From contig CP136894.1 in the NCBI GenBank assembly GCA_034359265.1, positions 25,078,501-25,142,500 of the forward strand: a DNA stretch of 64,000 nt, in the 5' to 3' direction. Below, piece after piece: positions 63,207-64,000 of the stretch. Numbering within the stretch: the first letter of the stretch is position 1; every line of letters begins with the position of its first letter. The DNA comes from Canna indica. Lineage: Eukaryota > Streptophyta > Magnoliopsida > Zingiberales > Cannaceae. Under the pieces are notes generated by a model. It made no database searches. It worked only from the letters and a program-made list of their open reading frames with translations, and was not told where the DNA came from. The position numbers and the translations under genes were made by a program.

Positions 63207-64000
63207 GACAGTCCTTCTTGAAGTGTCTGACTAGGCCGCACTTGAAGCAAGCGTTCGTGCGGCTAAGGCAGGACCCCCAATGTCTCTGACTGCAGCTGCC
63301 ACATTGCGGTGCCTCAGATCTCTGAGAACCACCTTCTGACACTGCCGGCCTCACTGACCTAGTCCCTAGGCCCCCACGGCCCCAATTGCCATTCTGCCCC
63401 CGGCTTTGCTGATGATCTACCGCAGTCATTGCCCCCTCAGAGTGCCAAGGTCGACTGCCAGAATCCTGCGACTGAAACTTCTTCTTAGCTGACTCGTCAT
63501 TCCTCTCAAACGGCACCAAGGCTTCTTTCCGCAGGGCTTCATCCACTACCCGAGCCAGAGTAGAATCCTCAGTGAATTGGATAAGCCTAGCAATCTGTGG
63601 CCTCAGACCTGCCACTAACCTCTTGACCCTGGCGGTCTCAAACGCCACTAGGGTTGGATGGTACTTGGAGAGACGGTTGAACTCCATCTCATATTTTGAT
63701 ACTATCATACCTCCAGACTGGCGCAGCATCTCAAAATCACGGGTGCGCTCGTCGCGAACACTCATGAGTAGGTACCGCTCCTCCACAGCCGCCCTAAATT
63801 CCTCCCACGTGGGAGGTGGTGCGCCAGCTGCCCTGCGAACCCTCCAAGTGTTGAGCCAGACCTTTGCCGGTCCCCTCATCTTAAGACCGACCATATGAGC
63901 AGCTGCCTCTGATGAACACCCCAGCTCCATGCATAACTCGTTGCAATCTCCCAAGAATTCAGTCACTTCCACCTGACGATCTGTTCCGATGAACTCCGAT
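63130..64000 (-). CDS. Chromovirus gag (5' part outside window)
   Basis: Open from the window edge to 63130. Retrotransposon gag domain: EVTEFLGDCNELCMELGC, WEEFRAAVEERYLLMSVRDE, MIVSKYEMEFNRLSKYHPTL, VKRLVAGLRPQIARLIQFTE. Then a Gln/Ser/Gly-rich linker and zinc knuckle CFKCGLVRHFKKDC (CX2CX4HX4C), ending GQKPEQSKGKAPLF before the shift to the protease frame. Confidence 0.85.
   Translation of the reverse strand, partial: SEFIGTDRQVEVTEFLGDCNELCMELGCSSEAAAHMVGLKMRGPAKVWLNTWRVRRAAGAPPPTWEEFRAAVEERYLLMSVRDERTRDFEMLRQSGGMIVSKYEMEFNRLSKYHPTLVAFETARVKRLVAGLRPQIARLIQFTEDSTLARVVDEALRKEALVPFERNDESAKKKFQSQDSGSRPWHSEGAMTAVDHQQSRGQNGNWGRGGLGTRSVRPAVSEGGSQRSEAPQCGSCSQRHWGSCLSRTNACFKCGLVRHFKKDCHERTGQKPEQSKGKAPLFVCCIYFI

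Larger units (their letters stand above)
58372..64000 (-). mobile_element. Ty3-gypsy chromovirus, Tekay/Del-like, 5' end outside window
   Basis: Minus strand in the order gag, protease, RT, RNase H, integrase, polypurine tract (59868-59855), 3' LTR (59854-58372). Sequence motifs are those of the Tekay/Del lineage, including the end ILLKGGRL, encoded by the polypurine tract itself. Stops and frameshifts occur in several places (for example near 60905, 60980, 61912 and 62330), so this copy is not functional. Confidence 0.85.

Noticed and set aside
1..64000. CRISPR-like arrays, tRNA or rRNA genes
   Set aside because: The tandem arrays at 3066 and 30013 lack spacers of constant length with unique sequence. 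The tRNA-like words are only retroelement primer binding sites. No rRNA motif was seen.

Overview
This is a plant nuclear window, almost certainly from an angiosperm with a repeat-rich genome. It holds CACTA (En/Spm) transposons with TNP2/DUF4218/DUF4216 transposases, Ty1-copia and Ty3-gypsy (chromovirus and Tat-like) retroelements, an L1-type LINE, hAT and Mutator-like MITEs, and spliced host exons with GT-AG introns. Nothing seen fixes the species. There is no bacterial-style operon, CRISPR array, tRNA or rRNA gene that I could see.

One complete host gene is present: RFC2, a subunit of the replication factor C clamp loader, on the minus strand at 39606-47344. Seven exons with consensus splice sites join to a 338-codon reading frame carrying Walker A, Walker B and SRC motifs. 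Its fourth intron has grown to about 6.2 kb because a copia element (40341-45440) sits in it. That element is flanked by an unusual 46-bp direct duplication and itself contains a MITE-like composite with a solo LTR inside. Two host exon fragments also occur: one serine-glyoxylate aminotransferase exon (15698-15810), cut at its PLP-lysine codon by a CACTA terminus, and one armadillo/U-box-type exon (11923-12223) fused to copia debris.

Layout: 1-15697 is a minus-strand CACTA element (CACTA-1) running off the left edge, with a degenerate TNP2 gene, a second gene (Ptta/En/Spm type), block repeats and captured DNA. 15698-17052 holds the aminotransferase exon and a 206-bp foldback. 17053-21283 is a plus-strand CACTA (CACTA-2) with stop-ridden TNP2 and a truncated second gene. 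21284-24870 is a copia 3' end inserted in a Tat-like gypsy gag. 25373-27316 has two MITEs with recognisable target duplications. 27380-33560 is an L1 LINE split by a 3.1-kb solo LTR with a perfect 5-bp duplication. 33590-37760 is a mosaic of a gag scrap, a CACTA terminus, a copia LTR piece and a gypsy remnant. 39606-47344 is RFC2. 47840-48418 is a long-TIR MITE upstream of RFC2. 48901-50493 holds CACTA and Tat debris. 50494-58140 is a copia-type element that carries gag but no visible pol, partly duplicated in tandem. 58372-64000 is a Tekay/Del-like chromovirus with gag, protease, RT, RNase H and integrase but apparently no chromodomain core.

Apart from RFC2, nearly every coding region has stops or frameshifts. 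The most unusual signals are the 46-bp duplication around the intronic copia element, the gag-only retroelement with its tandem rearrangement, the CACTA insertion point in the aminotransferase exon, and several long perfect or near-perfect foldbacks.
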